Positions 21,742 to 24,102 of a stretch of DNA of 24,102 nucleotides are shown here, one piece after another; the stretch's first letter is position 1; each line of letters starts with the position of its first letter. Origin of the DNA: an uncultured Collinsella sp. (GTDB lineage Bacteria; Actinomycetota; Coriobacteriia; Coriobacteriales; Coriobacteriaceae); the NCBI GenBank assembly GCA_900545615.1, contig UQZM01000031.1, positions 1 through 24,102 on the forward strand. Reading direction: 5' to 3'. The notes beneath the pieces were generated by a model, which saw only the letters and a program-made list of their open reading frames with translations, had not been told where the DNA came from and made no database searches. A program made the position numbers and the translations under genes.

Positions 21742-22455
21742 CTAATAGTTGTAGGCATAACCGCCGGCATCGCCGCGAGTAAAGGATTTGGCGCACTCGA
21801 TGACCTGTCCGCTCGCATCGTAAGTCAAGCATTCCAGCACAAGCGCCAGATCTCCTGGCTCAAGATTGAGCAGGCTCGCATCGCGTGCGCCCAAAGCCTC
21901 GATATCGAGCTTCTCAATCGATTTATCCGGCTTTCGACCCAACATGTCATAGGTTTCATACAGACTGAAAACCGAAATATCGACATCCTCGATACCCGGG
22001 AACAGCAGGCACGGAATCAGCGTCATCTCGATTGACACGGGCTCGCCATCGATGCAGTTAAGACGGCGCACCGAGTAAAGCAAATCGTCCTCGGCGATAC
22101 CAAACAGGTCGGCATAGTACAGGCCGGCATAGCGCTTGGAACGCGCGAGGATGCGTACCGATGGCGTCGCGCCCGAGGCCAAAACCGTCTGGCGAAAACC
22201 GCCTTTGCGAACGTGCTCGTCAAACCACTTATGCCCCACAAAGGCGCCCTTGCCCTGCACGCGACGAATCTGACCGCTCTTGACCAGCTCGTCCATGGCG
22301 CTACGAATTGTCAGGCGCGTGGTGCCAAACTCCTCGGCCAGTTCATTTTCGGATGGAATCATCGAACCCGTCGGATAGTCGCCGCGCTCGATCCGCTCCG
22401 CAATACAGCGGCGGATTTGTTTGTAGACCGGCAGGTCCCCTACCGCTTCAGCCAT
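21742..22455 (-). CDS. GntR-family (HutC type) transcriptional regulator 1
   Basis: 237 residues. An N-terminal winged helix-turn-helix at about 8-75 (LPVYKQIRRCIAERIERGDY, PSENELAEEFGTTRLTIRSAMDELVKSG, VQGKGAFV) is followed by a UTRA ligand-binding domain at about 90-235 (RRLNCIDGEPVSIEMTLIP, LEPGDLALVLECLTYDASGQVIEC). UTRA domains bind sugar phosphates or amino-acid-like effectors. ATG at 22455 has AAGGTGG about 8 nt upstream. It overlaps the upstream GntR gene by 16 nt, so the two are made together. Located next to the catabolic operon, it is a likely local regulator and counterpart of FrlR. Confidence 0.92.
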   Translation of the reverse strand: MAEAVGDLPVYKQIRRCIAERIERGDYPTGSMIPSENELAEEFGTTRLTIRSAMDELVKSGQIRRVQGKGAFVGHKWFDEHVRKGGFRQTVLASGATPSVRILARSKRYAGLYYADLFGIAEDDLLYSVRRLNCIDGEPVSIEMTLIPCLLFPGIEDVDISVFSLYETYDMLGRKPDKSIEKLDIEALGARDASLLNLEPGDLALVLECLTYDASGQVIECAKSFTRGDAGGYAYNY

Positions 22456-23207
22456 TCGACACCCACCTTCGTTGCAACGCCGTCCGCCTCGCCGTTATCG
22501 GCAAAGCGATACTTGGTCGGCAGAATCACGGACTTGCAATACTCGACAAAGCCATCGTTCTCGTCGCGTTCGTGAGACGCCTTGTAAAACACCGGCGTGC
22601 CCTCCTGGGCATCCAGTAGCTTGGCCTCGTCGGCGTTCAGGCGGCTGATGGAAATATGCTCCTTGCCGTGCGTCACATGGACATTTCCCTCTTTGAGCAA
22701 AACGTCGTAGAGGCTCTCCTTCTCAAAATCGTGATCGGGAAGCGAGGGACACAAAGACAGATTGACGTATGCCGTCTCGATCGATGCGGGGGATCCATTG
22801 ACCACGCGAACGCGTCGAATGCAGAAGAGCGGCATGCCCAGATCGATCTGCGCCTTTTGAGCCAAATCGATATCGGAATACACGACCTTGGACCATATCA
22901 GGCGTGCGGTGGACTTTGAGCCGACCCTCTCGACGGCCTGGGTATAGTTCCACGTTTCCTGGAAAATGTTCAGCGGTTTGGGCGGGCACACATAGGTGCC
23001 CGAACCACGACGGCTCTCCAAGGTTCCACACGATATAAGGCGCGTGATGGCGGCACGAAGCGCCGTGCGCGATACGCCCAGCTCTTCGCAGAGCACGCGC
23101 TCGGCAGGCAACCGATCGCCACCCTGTAAGTCATAGTGTTTGATATACCAAAGAATACCCTCAAAGGCGCGATCTTTGGGCGGAATCGCATATGGTTCGC
23201 TCGACAT
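22440..23207 (-). CDS. GntR-family (HutC type) transcriptional regulator 2
   Basis: 255 residues. Winged helix-turn-helix at about 10-75 (LPAERVLCEELGVSRTALRAAITRLISCGTLESRRGSGTYV), then a UTRA domain (RRVRVVNGSPASIETAYVNLSL, LDAQEGTPVFYKASHERDENDGFVEYCKSVILP). It is only distantly similar to regulator 1, so the pair is not a recent duplication and probably reads two operators or two effectors. ATG at 23207 is chosen because GAGGAG lies 8 nt upstream; a TTG two codons earlier is too close to it. It lies 35 nt after the unknown gene upstream. Confidence 0.92.
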   Translation of the reverse strand: MSSEPYAIPPKDRAFEGILWYIKHYDLQGGDRLPAERVLCEELGVSRTALRAAITRLISCGTLESRRGSGTYVCPPKPLNIFQETWNYTQAVERVGSKSTARLIWSKVVYSDIDLAQKAQIDLGMPLFCIRRVRVVNGSPASIETAYVNLSLCPSLPDHDFEKESLYDVLLKEGNVHVTHGKEHISISRLNADEAKLLDAQEGTPVFYKASHERDENDGFVEYCKSVILPTKYRFADNGEADGVATKVGVEWLKR

Positions 23208-23242
23208 GGGCAAGGCTCCTCAACCGCTTGATGCTGCGGGCA

Positions 23243-23734
23243 TCATTGCTCCGAACACCCCATGGCGTCGAAAGCTTCCTTAATCTGCTCCGCAACGTTC
23301 CGATACGACCGATATAGGCCGGAGTCTCGCTTGACTTCGCCCGCAGTCACCGGAATCTCAAGCTTCGAAATCTCATCCTCGCCGGTTCGCACGGCAACGA
23401 TGACACCCATACCAAGGCACATATTACGCTTGGCGGCGTTGTTTTTAGTGGCCTGAGCTGGATTGATCAAAATCTGCTGAGCGAGCTCACGATTGCTGAG
23501 CTCCGGCACATCCTCGGGATTCCCAGTCTCAACGATCTCGCACTGCAACACGTCCGCATAGTCAAAAATCTTCGGCTCGCCGCCGCGCTGATGCACGGCC
23601 CACTTGCGACGCGTGGCATCCTGGTAGATAGCCGGCAAAAACGTAAACCGCGGCGGGTCCAAAATCGTATCCGTGATGGTAAACACATCGGGATCAAAGG
23701 CATCCTGCGGGTTTTTCTTCTTGAACAGCCCCAT
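23243..23734 (-). CDS. Protein of unknown function
   Basis: 163 residues, not recognised with certainty. It begins MGLFKKKNPQDAF, a short basic start seen in many small cytoplasmic proteins, then DPPRFTFLPAIYQDATRRKWAVHQ and KIFDYADVLQCEIVETGNPE, which has the look of a bacterial PH-like fold strand pattern (compare the part following DUF4428 domains). MCLGMGVIVAVRTGEDEISKLEIPV and SYRNVAEQIKEAFDAM close the protein. No signal peptide or membrane helix. ATG at 23734 has GGGAGG 5 nt upstream. It may be co-transcribed with the two regulators (35-nt gap) but nothing in it points to sugar use. Confidence 0.75.
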   Translation of the reverse strand: MGLFKKKNPQDAFDPDVFTITDTILDPPRFTFLPAIYQDATRRKWAVHQRGGEPKIFDYADVLQCEIVETGNPEDVPELSNRELAQQILINPAQATKNNAAKRNMCLGMGVIVAVRTGEDEISKLEIPVTAGEVKRDSGLYRSYRNVAEQIKEAFDAMGCSEQ

Positions 23735-23853
23735 ATCAGCCTCCCGTACTAGCATTAAACAACTCAAGCCGAATATAGCACCAATTTCAAGCCGGCGCTT
23801 TACCGTATCGGTGCGTGGCGTCTATAGCTCGCTCAGCGGGGTGATACGGGCGA

Positions 23854-23928
23854 GGGCCGGGGTGGTTGGTATAGGTTTTGGAAGTGGGCTTCGCGAACTT
23901 CCAAAACCTATACCAACCACCCCGGCCC
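23854..23928. repeat. Long perfect hairpin, family B copy 1
   Basis: Perfect 32-bp arms (23854-23885 and 23897-23928) around the 11-nt loop GGGCTTCGCGA. The stem contains GGTTGGTATAGGTTTTGG. The tip (GGAAGT, loop, ACTTCC) recurs in inverted orientation at 24064-24102, whereas the outer stem does not. Confidence 0.93.
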
Positions 23929-24063
23929 CGGCGATTTAACCTTGGCTGACCAAAGGTAGATGCGCTGTCTCTAAGGCAGCAACAGCAAAGTCCCCATTAC
24001 ATTAAATAATTATCAGACCCGCAGATCGAAACGGTCGAGAGGGCCCTGTCAGGCGGGGTGACT

Positions 24064-24102
24064 TTGTCCGGGGAAGTTCGCGAAGCCCACTTCCCCGGAC
24101 AA
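24064..24102. repeat. Long perfect hairpin, family B copy 2 (reaches window edge)
   Basis: Arms of at least 14 bp (24064-24077 and 24089-24102) around the loop TCGCGAAGCCC, the exact reverse complement of the loop of copy 1. The stem may continue past the window edge. Confidence 0.88.

Larger units (their letters stand above)
23735..24102. other. Gene-free right end of window
   Basis: No supported gene in 368 bp. It holds the promoter region of the unknown gene, a small dyad CCGTATC/GATACGG (23803-23849), the two long hairpins listed below and, between them, an AT-rich stretch (about 24000-24016) that could hold a promoter for something beyond the edge. Confidence 0.6.

Noticed and set aside
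23854..24102. Family B hairpins as ordinary terminators
   Set aside because: Stems are far longer than needed, no T-run follows on either strand, and the shared loop in both orientations points to a repeat family instead.

Overview
The window is chromosomal DNA from a GC-rich actinobacterium, most likely a gut Coriobacteriia member such as Collinsella. This is inferred from the eno / FtsB-DivIC / ppx gene order, a complete his operon with a short-form HisG, mannose-family PTS genes next to Amadori-product enzymes, and the GC-rich codon use. Nearly everything reads on the minus strand; one gene (a PHP phosphatase, 5870-6781) reads on the plus strand. No rRNA, tRNA, CRISPR array, transposase or phage gene was seen.

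Layout. (1) 80-3427: housekeeping block of enolase, a DivIC/FtsB-like division protein and a Ppx/GppA phosphatase; a terminator separates enolase from the other two. (2) 3567-5570: a small operon with a stand-alone LarC C-terminal domain, a YfcE-type phosphodiesterase and MazG. (3) 5870-14992: histidine biosynthesis in the order hisZ-hisG fusion, hisD, hisC, hisB, hisH, hisA, hisF, hisI, hisE. The convergent PHP gene is a good candidate for the missing histidinol-phosphate phosphatase, so the window may encode every step from PRPP/ATP to histidine. (4) 15171-23734: a catabolic island with a SIS-domain deglycase-like gene, mannose-family EIIA and EIIB, EIIC and EIID, a FrlC-like epimerase, a second copy of the SIS gene, two overlapping GntR/HutC regulators and one unknown gene. 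It probably imports and phosphorylates a fructosamine such as fructoselysine or glucoselysine and cleaves it to a sugar phosphate and an amino acid. (5) 23735-24102: a gene-free end with two long perfect hairpins.

Most notable points. The two SIS genes are identical over 1062 bp, the identity starts and stops exactly at the start and stop codons, and their third-position GC is far higher than that of their neighbours. Three promoters of the island carry the same paired ATACCA boxes 33-35 bp apart plus a second shared motif further upstream, matching the presence of two GntR regulators. Intergenic spaces hold at least two families of hairpin repeats: one keeps its stem and varies its tip, the other keeps its tip and varies its stem. 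HisZ and HisG are fused, LarC2 occurs without LarC1, and the hisF-hisI gap holds a large folded element.

All calls come from reading the sequence and from family knowledge; no database search was run. Coordinates of coding regions include the stop codon.
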